Shown: positions 9,112-16,067 of the stretch, piece after piece
How positions within the stretch are numbered: the first letter of the stretch is position 1
Layout of the letters: the number at the start of each line of letters is the position of its first letter
DNA from: a virus
Reading direction: 5' to 3' (one strand)
Virus record (IMG/VR): IMGVR_UViG_3300042507_000546
Location: 1 to 25,356 of that record
Length of the DNA: 25,356 bases
The notes under the pieces: generated by a model
The model's database searches: none
The model's input: only the letters and a program-made list of their open reading frames with translations
Told to the model about the DNA's origin: nothing
Program-made: the position numbers and the translations under genes

Positions 9112-9617
9112 TATTTACGTGTGAATGCTTGGAAGTCATCAGGCGTAAGCTCAAACGCCTGGACTATCTCTTGTGGTAGTTTCTTGAAGTTTACTTTGAA
9201 TGGCGAACTGAAAAAGTAACTCGGCTTGATGCCGTTGTTGTACACCGACTTTGCTATTGCCCATTGCAAGCTCTTGCGTGGAATGAATCTTCCGTTCTTA
9301 TCCCGAACGCCTTGCAACCCCTTACGCACTACCCAGTTTGCAAACGCCTTGGGTGGTGGCATCTTATTGGTGTATTTGTACGGCGTGTTAAACTTGCGTT
9401 TTACGCCGCTAACACCCTTGTCTTGGTACTCACCATAGTCCTCCATTGAGAACGTAAGCGAGAACGAGTTTGGGCCAACCGACAAGTCGTAGTCAAGAGA
9501 ATTGTACAACTCCTTTGTGCTGTTCTTTTTCTTCTTGGTGAGGTTCTGCTTCGCTTGTTGAATTACACGCTTTGCAAACGTCGTTAATGCGGCTTGTACG
9601 AGTTCTTTGCGGCTCAT
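9111..9617 (-). CDS. HK97 gp10-like tail completion protein
   Basis: The ATG at 9617 gives 168 residues; a TTG two codons upstream is less likely. The sequence is basic at the N-terminus (QNLTKKKKNSTKELYNSL), then has YGEYQDKGVSG (about 61-71) and ends with a SSPFKVNFKKLP segment. This KxxSG...EYG-x-x-x-DKGVSG pattern is typical of HK97 gp10-family proteins, which act at the head-tail joint or tail terminus. The start overlaps the upstream stop by one base (TGATG). Confidence 0.6.
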   Translation of the reverse strand: MSRKELVQAALTTFAKRVIQQAKQNLTKKKKNSTKELYNSLDYDLSVGPNSFSLTFSMEDYGEYQDKGVSGVKRKFNTPYKYTNKMPPPKAFANWVVRKGLQGVRDKNGRFIPRKSLQWAIAKSVYNNGIKPSYFFSSPFKVNFKKLPQEIVQAFELTPDDFQAFTRK

Positions 9618-10084
9618 CAGCAAATTGATATTTCCGTATTCGGTACAATCAAGTCAAAGGTCAGGTTCCAACCGGTGAGTAGGTTCTCGAATCGCTCCGT
9701 AAACGGCTCACAAATAATATCCCCTTCGATTTCGTACTTCTCCGTGTACAACGTACCACGGCGCAACTGCGACTGCAATCCGTTCAAGATAGCCAGGGTC
9801 GTATTCAAAATATCCTGCTGGTTATCCACGCCAAAGAACGGCTCGTTCTGGTCTCGTATATCCTGCTTGGTCTCATCCACAATATCCATACAAAGAACCG
9901 ATACGTTGAATCGTATTACGTGGTCTGCGAATGTTGCTTGGTTAACCATAATATGCGCAAGCGGGAATATCGTTTGCTTGTTAAGGTCAACGTCGAATAT
10001 ATCGCCAAAGGTTACAACCTTCACAAGTGGATGCGAGGATAGATATTCGTTAATCTTTTCGGTGGCTAAATAAAAGCTTCTCAT
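9617..10084 (-). CDS. Putative tail terminator / neck protein
   Basis: The 155-residue protein begins MRSFYLATEKINEYLSSHPL and contains FPLAHIMVNQATF (about 41-53) and FNVSVLCMDIVDET (about 59-72). The length, alternating strand pattern and position right after the tail chaperone resemble tail-completion proteins in Bacteroidetes siphoviruses. The start codon overlaps the stop of the -1 frameshifted chaperone as ATGA, so translation is probably coupled to the longer chaperone product. No catalytic motif is seen. Confidence 0.6.
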   Translation of the reverse strand: MRSFYLATEKINEYLSSHPLVKVVTFGDIFDVDLNKQTIFPLAHIMVNQATFADHVIRFNVSVLCMDIVDETKQDIRDQNEPFFGVDNQQDILNTTLAILNGLQSQLRRGTLYTEKYEIEGDIICEPFTERFENLLTGWNLTFDLIVPNTEISIC

Positions 10085-10805
10085 TTTTTTATCATTGATA
10101 TTTCAATATCGTTTTTCTCTTTCTCGAATGTTAGGTACGTCAGGGCTTGGTTTATTGGAAGTTTAGTAACGTCTCCAAATTTAAGGACATCTCCTTGAGC
10201 AAGCGCATAGATTGATTGATACCATCCCCATCGTTGTCCAAACTGGGCTTCTCTTGTGTATGGGTTTTCACTTCTTTCTCCAAAGAGCGAAGGGTATGAG
10301 CTGCCAATACGTTCCCTAAACGATAAAAAAAAACCAGCGCACCAAGCACTACCGAAGCGGGCATCTGCTTCATCAGTTCGTCTCGTTCGTCTGTTGCTTC
10401 GTATTTAGCAATATCGTAACGCTCACCCTTCTCTTTAACCACGGGTCGGTATAGTACAGCCATTGCACGGTGCATAGTTGCCCAATCGGATAGGTACGAA
10501 TCAAGGTCAACAAACTCGCCCAATGAAATTTCGTTGAGTGCGGGTATAAACCCGTACTTGACTTCGTTGAGTTCAAAGAATTTAGTCAATCCGGGCTTCT
10601 CGGATAGGGTCTTGGTAAGCTGTTGCAATACGTTTACCGCATCCACCAACCGCACGTTGGGAAGGTCTGAAAATGGAACCCCGCAAAAGATTTCAAGCAT
10701 CTTCATTTGCTTAAACTCACCTTCGCCCTCAATACGAGCGAATCGCTGGTATTGTTCAAGCGTGATTTCGTCTAACGAAGTTGGTACTACTAATTTAAGT
10801 TCCAT
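10081..10805 (-). CDS. Tail assembly chaperone, -1 frameshifted (GT-like) product
   Basis: A -1 shift in the T9 run near codon 159 leads into a frame open to TGA 10083-10081. The extension of about 82 residues contains FGQRWGWYQSIYALAQG, then DVLKF and LTYLTFEKEKND. It resembles C-terminal domains I know from Bacteroidetes phage proteins in this position, and its stop overlaps the next start codon exactly (ATGA). It explains the otherwise empty 67 bases between the short product and the next gene. The exact slip site is inferred; the extension itself is clear from the sequence. Confidence 0.75.
10152..10805 (-). CDS. Tail assembly chaperone, unshifted (G-like) product
   Basis: ATG 10805 gives 217 residues beginning MELKLVVPTSLDEITLEQY. 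The in-frame TTG at 10820, which overlaps the terminase stop, is an alternative. The protein is helical (a Leu/Glu-rich N-terminal domain, then ASVVLGALVFFYRLGNVL at about 151-168) and soluble apart from that segment. Two features make it a tail chaperone: position before the tail genes, and a -1 frame that continues past the stop into a conserved-looking domain. Such chaperones bind the tape measure during tail assembly and are normally absent from mature virions. Confidence 0.7.
   Translation of the reverse strand: MELKLVVPTSLDEITLEQYQRFARIEGEGEFKQMKMLEIFCGVPFSDLPNVRLVDAVNVLQQLTKTLSEKPGLTKFFELNEVKYGFIPALNEISLGEFVDLDSYLSDWATMHRAMAVLYRPVVKEKGERYDIAKYEATDERDELMKQMPASVVLGALVFFYRLGNVLAAHTLRSLEKEVKTHTQEKPSLDNDGDGINQSMRLLKEMSLNLETLLNFQ
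10325..10334 (-). promoter_or_regulatory. Slippery site for -1 programmed frameshifting
   Basis: On the minus strand the reading frame passes GTT TTT TTT TAT, a run of nine T (10333-10325), which allows both tRNAs to re-pair after a one-base backward slip. It lies at about codons 158-161 of the chaperone, and the -1 frame is open from here to 10081. A GTG AAA ACC stretch about 60 bases downstream is a weaker alternative. Confidence 0.6.
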
Positions 10806-10816
10806 AGATAAATAAC

Positions 10817-11974
10817 TCAACGGATAGAATACCTACCGTAGTTTGGTTTAGAAAGTTTGTTATACACAGCGTAACGCACAGCATCGAGGGCGTGGTCAAA
10901 GGCACTAATTGGCTTGTTCAGCAGGTTTCCGTTTTTGTCTTCGACCCATTTGTAGTTCTGTAATTCTTTAATTAGATTGCTGCTTCGTGAGGTGGCAAAT
11001 ATCTTATGCCGCTTTAGAATATCAATACCTGCGTTAATAGAATCCTGCCCCTTGGCGGTTGGCTTTACGTTCCACCCGAATCGGTGCAGTTCCTCGATTG
11101 ATTTCGGTTCTGCGCTATCCGCAAAGATTTCGTCCCTGCGGTCAAGGCCAAGGGATTGCAAATGGTTGTGCAGGTCTCGGTTTGTCATCCCGGTTCGGTA
11201 GAGCAATTCGTCCAAGTAAAGATTGTCCCCGTGCTGGTAGATTGCCACAATAGCGGACGGGTCATTTGTAAAACCAAAGTCAAGGCCATAGGAAAGTAGT
11301 TTTGCTTCTTGCGGGATTTCGGACGTTCCGAATTGAAAGATTGTTGCTCGGCTCATACCACGCTCACCCAAGCCATATATACGCCAATAGTCCTCGTCGG
11401 TTTCTTTTAGGCGTTCGATTTCGTTCTTAATCTGCTCGTCAAGGAACGGGTTATCCCGGTAGGTGGTTTGGTAAAAGTCGCAGTCCTCACGGGGTATTAC
11501 CCTATCGTAAATCCAATGGAAAGATTCGGAAGGGTTGTAGTCAAGAATAATGCGCCCATCGGTACGGAATATAAGCTGCTGCCAATCCTCGTAAAACAAT
11601 TCGTTTGCCTCGTTAATGTAAAGTAGGTTGCGTTTACGTCCCCGAATCTTTTGCGGCTGGTCAAGGGAAATAAACTCAACAAGGTTCCCGTTAAGGTGGT
11701 ACTCGTGGCTGGACTTGTTATGGTATTCCTCCCGGTACAAATCGTGGTTACGGAGAATATCAAAGAAGTCCCGCATTACCGAAGCACGCAGGGATGGGAA
11801 CGACTTACGGCAAATGGTTATCGTTTTATCCGTATTGCGTTCGGTGTAATAGAAAATAAGCCAGAGCAGGATATTGTAAGTTTTCCCACTCCGTGTACCG
11901 CCTTGCTCAACGATAATACGCTTATCGCTTTTGATTAGGTGGTTAAATACCTTATTCGTTTGTATCGTCCCCAA
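10817..11974 (-). CDS. terL: Terminase large subunit
   Basis: The 385-residue protein is the packaging motor. The ATPase half has Walker A GGTRSGKT (25-32) and Walker B LLYINEAN (117-124, hydrophobic strand then Glu). The RNase H-like nuclease half has LDFGF (Asp232), FADSAEP (Asp286) and HALDAVRY (Asp364) as candidate metal ligands. It cleaves concatemeric DNA and pumps it into proheads. No ATG is available before Walker A, so the TTG at 11974-11972, within the end of the small terminase gene, is the probable start. The stop overlaps an alternative TTG start of the tail chaperone gene. The next gene is not a portal, which is unusual. Confidence 0.93.
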   Translation of the reverse strand: MGTIQTNKVFNHLIKSDKRIIVEQGGTRSGKTYNILLWLIFYYTERNTDKTITICRKSFPSLRASVMRDFFDILRNHDLYREEYHNKSSHEYHLNGNLVEFISLDQPQKIRGRKRNLLYINEANELFYEDWQQLIFRTDGRIILDYNPSESFHWIYDRVIPREDCDFYQTTYRDNPFLDEQIKNEIERLKETDEDYWRIYGLGERGMSRATIFQFGTSEIPQEAKLLSYGLDFGFTNDPSAIVAIYQHGDNLYLDELLYRTGMTNRDLHNHLQSLGLDRRDEIFADSAEPKSIEELHRFGWNVKPTAKGQDSINAGIDILKRHKIFATSRSSNLIKELQNYKWVEDKNGNLLNKPISAFDHALDAVRYAVYNKLSKPNYGRYSIR

Positions 11975-12299
11975 GAACTTCGATTTGGAACATCTTGCCC
12001 GTAGATACGTCCAACTCCTGGCGTTCTACATAACCACGCTTCTTGCCTTTGGTTTTAAGAAAGAAGATAGTAGCGGTTGAATTACCGTCCTTAATCTGTT
12101 TGTGCAGTTGGCTTTCTGCAAAGTCAAGGGCAACGTCTGATAGTTCTTCGACTGCTGCTTTGTATTCGGGGTCGGTATCCATCCAAAGGTAATGCGTAGT
12201 TCTCCCAATGCCTACCGTCTTGCAAGCCGAGGTTACAACTCCGAGGGATTTTTCCAATGCATCGAGCATTGCCTTTTTATGTTGTACAGTTTTGTCCAT
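11952..12299 (-). CDS. terS: Terminase small subunit
   Basis: From ATG 12299 the product has 115 residues beginning MDKTVQHKKAMLDALEKSLG. The N-terminal part (about 5-45) is a helix-turn-helix typical of small terminases (VTSACKTVGIGRTTHYLWMD). A central helical region follows (ELSDVALDFAESQLHKQI), as needed for ring formation, with a short acidic C-terminus. It recognises phage DNA and loads the large subunit. The open frame extends upstream to a TTG at 12368, but that would run through the opposite-strand tRNA, so the ATG is preferred. Confidence 0.85.
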   Translation of the reverse strand: MDKTVQHKKAMLDALEKSLGVVTSACKTVGIGRTTHYLWMDTDPEYKAAVEELSDVALDFAESQLHKQIKDGNSTATIFFLKTKGKKRGYVERQELDVSTGKMFQIEVLGDDTNE

Positions 12300-12322
12300 A
12301 CCATATCTTTGTTTTATATTTG
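12291..12322 (+). promoter_or_regulatory. Bacteroidetes-type promoter reading rightward
   Basis: TTTG at 12291-12294 and TATATTTG at 12315-12322 match the Bacteroidetes primary-sigma consensus (TTTG, then TAnnTTTG) with a 20-base spacer. Initiation is expected about seven bases downstream, at about 12329, almost exactly the first base of the tRNA-like cloverleaf at 12331. It is the only well-placed plus-strand promoter I found. Confidence 0.75.
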
Positions 12323-12330
12323 TTTCACCT

Positions 12331-12401
12331 GCGAGGAAAGTGTAATGGTTGCACGCTTGGTACTCCAATCAAGAAGTGGCGTTCGAATCGACCTCCTCGC
12401 T
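12331..12401 (+). tRNA. tRNA-Gly(UCC)-like gene with an eight-base anticodon loop
   Basis: The acceptor stem pairs perfectly: GCGAGGA (12331-12337) with TCCTCGC (12394-12400). The D arm is GTGT/GCAC with loop AATGGTT, including the GG pair. The anticodon stem is CTTGG/TCAAG (12356-12360, 12369-12373). The T loop is TTCGAAT. G1-C72, C2-G71 and discriminator T73 fit glycine identity. The anticodon loop TACTCCAA has eight bases instead of seven; UCC is the likeliest anticodon and CCA (Trp) the alternative. Position 8 is A rather than U, and the T stem has two mismatches (12377-12393, 12379-12391). No CCA is encoded. It may be a divergent tRNA, a frameshift-type tRNA, or a tRNA-like regulatory RNA. 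Confidence 0.65.
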
Positions 12402-13097
12402 CAAAGTAGCCCTCCTCTCTTGGAGGGTTATTTTTTGTCCCTTATACATACCTGCACCCAATTCATCTATTTTCTCAAAGGGTATTACTGGTTGTGCTAA
12501 TTCGCAATCTTTATCAATTAAATAAACATATTTTAATTGGTAGCCAGTTAATAGCTCAACTTCATAGCCACGCTCTTTTAATTTTGGTATGTCGCTTTTT
12601 TTAAGAAAAGAACTTGTTAAGCCCATATCGTAGGTTTTTTTAATATGCGATACCTGACCATTTATTTTACATATTCCTGCATTGCTCGCTATCCCAACTA
12701 ACTTAAACCCGCTTGCCCTATAAATAGTACCATCACCGCATTGAGTACCATCGCTAAAACTAATAACCCATTTAATGTGCGGGGCGTGCTTTTTTATTAA
12801 TCGTATGGTGATTGCAATACAGCGGCTCTCCGAATACTTGGGTAGGTAGTCATCAAAGGCCATACGGTTAAGTTCTATAAACTCATTCCAGCCGGTATTC
12901 TTAACAAGGTTGATGGTTCCATTCTTGTTAATGCTTGGGCCATAACTCAATACCCCGTGTAACTTGTCATCTAAAAAGCAACCAAAGTGCAGGGTGCTGT
13001 TTGGAACTACCTTTCCAGAGTAGTGATGCTTCTTAACAAACTCGTTAGCAATCTTGGCGGGTATTACCTTAACAATTATTTCCTTTGCTCTGCCCAT
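12369..13097 (-). CDS. mom: Mom-like DNA adenine modification protein
   Basis: The 242-residue protein carries the pattern of phage Mu Mom and its relatives in the GNAT-like fold: HHYSGK (24-29), WNEFIELNRMAF (70-81) and FSDGTQCGDGTIYRASGF (114-131). Mu Mom adds a carbamoylmethyl group to the N6 of adenine in phage DNA and so blocks many restriction enzymes. Its start overlaps the ParB-like stop, so they are probably coupled. The coding sequence is visibly more AT-rich than its neighbours, suggesting recent acquisition. Its last 11 codons and stop run antisense to the tRNA-like gene, and its 3' end also covers that gene's terminator. Family call is firm; exact modification is inferred. Confidence 0.85.
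   Translation of the reverse strand: MGRAKEIIVKVIPAKIANEFVKKHHYSGKVVPNSTLHFGCFLDDKLHGVLSYGPSINKNGTINLVKNTGWNEFIELNRMAFDDYLPKYSESRCIAITIRLIKKHAPHIKWVISFSDGTQCGDGTIYRASGFKLVGIASNAGICKINGQVSHIKKTYDMGLTSSFLKKSDIPKLKERGYEVELLTGYQLKYVYLIDKDCELAQPVIPFEKIDELGAGMYKGQKITLQERRATLSEEVDSNATS
12408..12436 (+). terminator. Rho-independent terminator after the tRNA-like gene
   Basis: AGCCCTCC (12408-12415) pairs with GGAGGGTT (12422-12429), including one G-T pair, around loop TCTCTT. It is followed by A and six T (12431-12436). The T-run is only on the plus-strand side, so it ends rightward transcription seven bases after the tRNA-like gene. It lies inside the 3' end of the mom-like gene on the other strand. 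Confidence 0.8.
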
Positions 13098-13669
13098 TGC
13101 ATAATAATTAAGTAGAGTGCATTACCATTGCTATTCTCATTCCCAAAGGTTTCGCAGTATTTGTAATCGTCTGTTGCTTTAATATCTGCGATTGCATTCT
13201 TTATTTGCTCGGCCTGCTCATCTGCAAGAGTGAAGGTCATTTGCTGGAACGGGGACTTATCCCCATCTGGCAAAGAGAACTCCTCGTTAAATTCTTCTGC
13301 CTTTAAGTCAAAGCCACCAATATCAAGTCCCCAATCGGTAATTGAGGCAGCATCCCATTCGTTTGCTAATAAGTCCCAATCCCATTCACCGAACCCTACA
13401 TTGTCTTTGATTATGAACTCCGCTTGTTGCTCCTCCGTTAGGTTATCGGCAATAACAATCGGCACTTCTTTAAGTCCTGCGGCCTTACACGCCTTTAAGC
13501 GCATATTGCCACCCAACACCACCATATTTGCATCCACAACAATAGGACGCAGCTCAAGCATCTGGGGGAACTCTTGGATTGATTTTACGAGCTTTTTGAA
13601 TTTATCGTCTTTGATAATTCGTGGGTTGCTCGCATTGGGAACCACTTGGGTAATTGGTACTATTTGCAT
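13076..13669 (-). CDS. ParB-like N-terminal domain protein (phage type)
   Basis: The 197-residue protein begins with a ParB/Sulfiredoxin-like nuclease domain: NPRIIKDDKFKKLVKSI (15-31), RPIVVD (41-46) and VVLGGNMRLKACKAAG (50-65, the GxxR box). The C-terminal part (about 95-197) is acidic and unassigned. Phage ParB-like proteins are often next to or fused with DNA methyltransferases and modification enzymes, where they may bind or nick DNA; this one sits between a glycosyltransferase and Mom. It is unlikely to be a partition protein, since no ParA is present. Confidence 0.8.
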   Translation of the reverse strand: MQIVPITQVVPNASNPRIIKDDKFKKLVKSIQEFPQMLELRPIVVDANMVVLGGNMRLKACKAAGLKEVPIVIADNLTEEQQAEFIIKDNVGFGEWDWDLLANEWDAASITDWGLDIGGFDLKAEEFNEEFSLPDGDKSPFQQMTFTLADEQAEQIKNAIADIKATDDYKYCETFGNENSNGNALYLIIMQWAEQRK

Positions 13670-14625
13670 AAACGCTCTAATCTAATATCGTTAAAATCGT
13701 GAATGTTGAAGTTGGTTGTCATATCCTCGTGCAGTTGCATCGCAATATCAAACGCCTTCTCTTTGGTTAGTTCTTTAATCGCTTTGTTCCAGTCGCCTTT
13801 ATGGGCAACCTTTACGCAGTTCTTGTCGGTTAGGTGTTGGGCGTAAGGTGCTACGTCACTAATAATTAACGCACAACCAGCGAATCCCGCCTCAACCATC
13901 TTTAGATTTGATTTACAGCGATTAAACTCGCTTGGGATAAGTGGAGCAAGGGCAACGTCAAACGCTTGGTACATTGCTCCGTATTCGTTCGGGGGCATTG
14001 TTTGGAGCTTGTATCTTGCTCGGCTGGCTTCAACGTAGCCACCTATATCCGCAACGTAGGATTCTACTGTTGAAAGGTCTATATTGTTTTGCGTAAGGTC
14101 TGGCAAGTGGCTTATGCCTGCAACGTAGCCGAAGCGCATTTCGTCTGACGGCTCCCGTGTTATTTGCCATTGCGGGTCTGCTGGGTCAAGACCGTTGGGA
14201 ATGATAACTACGTTTTTATTTAGCTTCTTGATTTTATCGGCTAAATACTTCTGCGTTGTCCACACCTCGTCCGCAAAATACATAGAGTTTCGTATACGGT
14301 GTTCAAGTCCTGCTTTGTCGTAGGTGACTTTGGAGGGGTGGTCTAACGCCAAGTGCCACCAGTCGTCGTTATCAATAATTACCTTCTTACCTGATTGCTT
14401 GCATATAGCAAAGAAGTTGGCGAACGACTCCCCAGAGAACGGAACGGCTCTGGAGAAGATAACGTGGGTGATGCCTTCCCAGTTGTCGGGCTGTACCTCC
14501 TGCTTGTAATTGATTATTTGAAAATCAATAAGCCCCTTCTCTTTGAGTAGAGTTAGGGGCTTGTAAATGCGGTGGTAAACCACGCCAGAGTTTTCGTCAC
14601 CGATACAAAGTACGTTTGGCCTCAT
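13660..14625 (-). CDS. Glycosyltransferase, family 4-like (GT-B)
   Basis: The 321-residue protein has a Rossmann-like N-terminus (MRPNVLCIGDENSGVVYHRI), VIIDNDDWWH (84-93), NVVIIPNGLD (about 138-147) and the C-terminal FNRCKSNLKMVEAGFAG segment (about 239-255). That segment corresponds to the sugar-nucleotide-binding E-x7-E region of retaining group 1 transferases. It would move a sugar from a nucleotide donor to an unknown acceptor: modified DNA bases, virion proteins or host surface. It is ATGA-coupled to the GT2-like gene and overlaps the ParB-like start. Confidence 0.8.
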   Translation of the reverse strand: MRPNVLCIGDENSGVVYHRIYKPLTLLKEKGLIDFQIINYKQEVQPDNWEGITHVIFSRAVPFSGESFANFFAICKQSGKKVIIDNDDWWHLALDHPSKVTYDKAGLEHRIRNSMYFADEVWTTQKYLADKIKKLNKNVVIIPNGLDPADPQWQITREPSDEMRFGYVAGISHLPDLTQNNIDLSTVESYVADIGGYVEASRARYKLQTMPPNEYGAMYQAFDVALAPLIPSEFNRCKSNLKMVEAGFAGCALIISDVAPYAQHLTDKNCVKVAHKGDWNKAIKELTKEKAFDIAMQLHEDMTTNFNIHDFNDIRLERLCK

Positions 14626-15158
14626 CTTAGATAATTATAGTAACAAAGATAGTCCCTAAGCGTCTTAATCTTTGGGTTGCGTTTCATTAGCTCCTGTGCA
14701 AACAAACCGTCTGCTTCGTATCTGTATTCAAATCTTGCTTTGCCGATAAAACCAAGCCGAGCCATATAAGAGGCCGTGTCGATTGTTCCCACTCTGGGCG
14801 ATTCGGTAGCGTGAAGGCGTGGGTCTCCATTGCGAAATACTTGCCCCCAGTTTACAAAGTCCTCCGTGCTATCCTTGACGGCTTCAAACCAGTTCGGGTG
14901 AATAATGTTATCGTCGTCCAATATGTAAATGTAGTCGTTGTCGCTTGCGGACGCTTGCAAGTAGTCAAGTGCCATATTCCGAAGCGGATTGCCAAAGGCC
15001 CCGCCAAGGTTAGACCGTACTACCTTTACGCCTTTGGGTACTTCTTTCTTTTTGGTGGAATAGTCCATAAAGACTGTCCAAGTGCAGCCAGCGGGAATTG
15101 TCTCCCTTAAGTGTTCTAAGTTCTCGGGTCGTGAGCAAGGTGTAATAATGTGTATCAT
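14622..15158 (-). CDS. Glycosyltransferase, family 2-like (GT-A)
   Basis: The 178-residue protein begins IHIITPCSRPENLEHL, the usual GT2 strand-loop-helix. It has YIYILDDDNIIHPNWF (about 96-111) with the DxD metal-binding motif, and a downstream WGQVFRNG region. It is shorter than typical GT2 enzymes (about 230-300 residues), so only the nucleotide-binding core is present. The start overlaps the methyltransferase stop by one base (TAATG), and the next transferase is ATGA-coupled, so the two probably act in sequence. Acceptor unknown. Confidence 0.8.
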   Translation of the reverse strand: MIHIITPCSRPENLEHLRETIPAGCTWTVFMDYSTKKKEVPKGVKVVRSNLGGAFGNPLRNMALDYLQASASDNDYIYILDDDNIIHPNWFEAVKDSTEDFVNWGQVFRNGDPRLHATESPRVGTIDTASYMARLGFIGKARFEYRYEADGLFAQELMKRNPKIKTLRDYLCYYNYLR

Positions 15159-15796
15159 TAGAACATAGTTAGTTGAGCGATATGGTCTTTTATTCGTTTG
15201 CTTGTTGCTGCAAAATAGTCTTTATCTATTTCGTATGCCGTTAAGTCGTATCCTTTATTGTGACAGGCAAGCGCAATACTTCCAGAACCAAGATGCGTAT
15301 CGAGTATCGTGTCTCCTTGCTTTGCGTAATTATGCAACAACCACTCGTATAGCTTTACGGGCTTCTGTGTTGGGTGTATTCTTTTTTCTTGTAAGTAGTT
15401 GTTTTGAATTGGAATAGCAACTTTTTTCAAAGAACAATCAAAAGAAGTCCAAGCCAACTCACCAGCGGAAAAAGGCACGTCACCAGTAATTATTTTATCC
15501 CAAAAAATCCAACCTGTTTTATTTGTAAGCTTGTCTATAAAATTATTAGCACCCCAAATTATTTGATTTTTTGAAACCCTAAATAGTTCTATAAAATAAT
15601 CTTCATTCGGACTTTCTTTATCCCAATCTTTACTTTGGTGCTTTCTTTTTTCTCCCTTTCTCACGCCCATATTCATATTTACATTTATTCCGTACGGAGG
15701 GTCAATAATAGCCAAGTCAAACGAGTTGTCTGGCATCTTCCTCAATGCCTCTAAACAGTCCTCGTTATAGATTCTTATTTTATCCGTTATTTCCAT
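15158..15796 (-). CDS. DNA adenine N6-methyltransferase
   Basis: The 212-residue enzyme has the catalytic DPPY motif at 32-35 and, later, the S-adenosylmethionine-binding region LDTHLGSGS (165-173). HPTQKP (141-146) precedes it. This order (motif IV before motif I) is the beta-class arrangement of N6-adenine/N4-cytosine methyltransferases, and DPPY favours adenine. No target-recognition domain is obvious, and no cognate nuclease is adjacent, so it is probably an anti-restriction orphan enzyme. The central part (15400-15680) is AT-rich relative to its surroundings. Confidence 0.9.
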   Translation of the reverse strand: MEITDKIRIYNEDCLEALRKMPDNSFDLAIIDPPYGINVNMNMGVRKGEKRKHQSKDWDKESPNEDYFIELFRVSKNQIIWGANNFIDKLTNKTGWIFWDKIITGDVPFSAGELAWTSFDCSLKKVAIPIQNNYLQEKRIHPTQKPVKLYEWLLHNYAKQGDTILDTHLGSGSIALACHNKGYDLTAYEIDKDYFAATSKRIKDHIAQLTMF

Positions 15797-16067
15797 TTGG
15801 AATCTTTTTCAAATGTACGGCCTTCAAGAAGTCCTTAGACAGTTCAACGCCAAAGTCGGCTTCGTGGTGGCACTCACGGCAAAGAGCCATAAGGTTTTCG
15901 ATTACGTCTCGGCTCTTGCTACCGCCCATTCCCCTTGGCTCGATATGGTGAATGTCAACAGCCCTTCGGCCGCATACTTCGCAGCTTACGAACTCAACTG
16001 GGTTTATCCCCATTGCTTTGAAGTAAATCTTCGTGTGCTTCTTCATAATGCTCTCCGGTGTTTCCAT
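15780..16067 (-). CDS. HNH endonuclease
   Basis: ATG 16067 gives 95 residues; a TTG three codons upstream is an alternative. The HNH motif is complete: zinc ligands CEVC (29-32) and CREC (63-66), catalytic IHHIEPRG (39-46), and ENLMALC with Asn58. Such small HNH proteins occur near terminases, where they may assist DNA cleavage during packaging, or as free-standing nucleases. Here it is separated from the terminase by the modification genes. The 3' end overlaps the methyltransferase start by 17 bases. Confidence 0.85.
   Translation of the reverse strand: METPESIMKKHTKIYFKAMGINPVEFVSCEVCGRRAVDIHHIEPRGMGGSKSRDVIENLMALCRECHHEADFGVELSKDFLKAVHLKKIPNGNNG

Noticed and set aside
12300-12368. N-terminal extension of the small terminase to TTG 12368
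   Set aside because: It would run antisense through the tRNA-like gene; the helix-turn-helix starts properly from ATG 12299.
13076-13669. ParB-like gene as a plasmid-type partition system
   Set aside because: No ParA ATPase or parS-like repeat is nearby, and the context is DNA modification.
15810-15817. TACATTTG on the minus strand as a promoter for the methyltransferase
   Set aside because: It fits TAnnTTTG, but lies inside the HNH gene in a run of overlapping genes with no terminator upstream or clear -33 element; chance match is likely.
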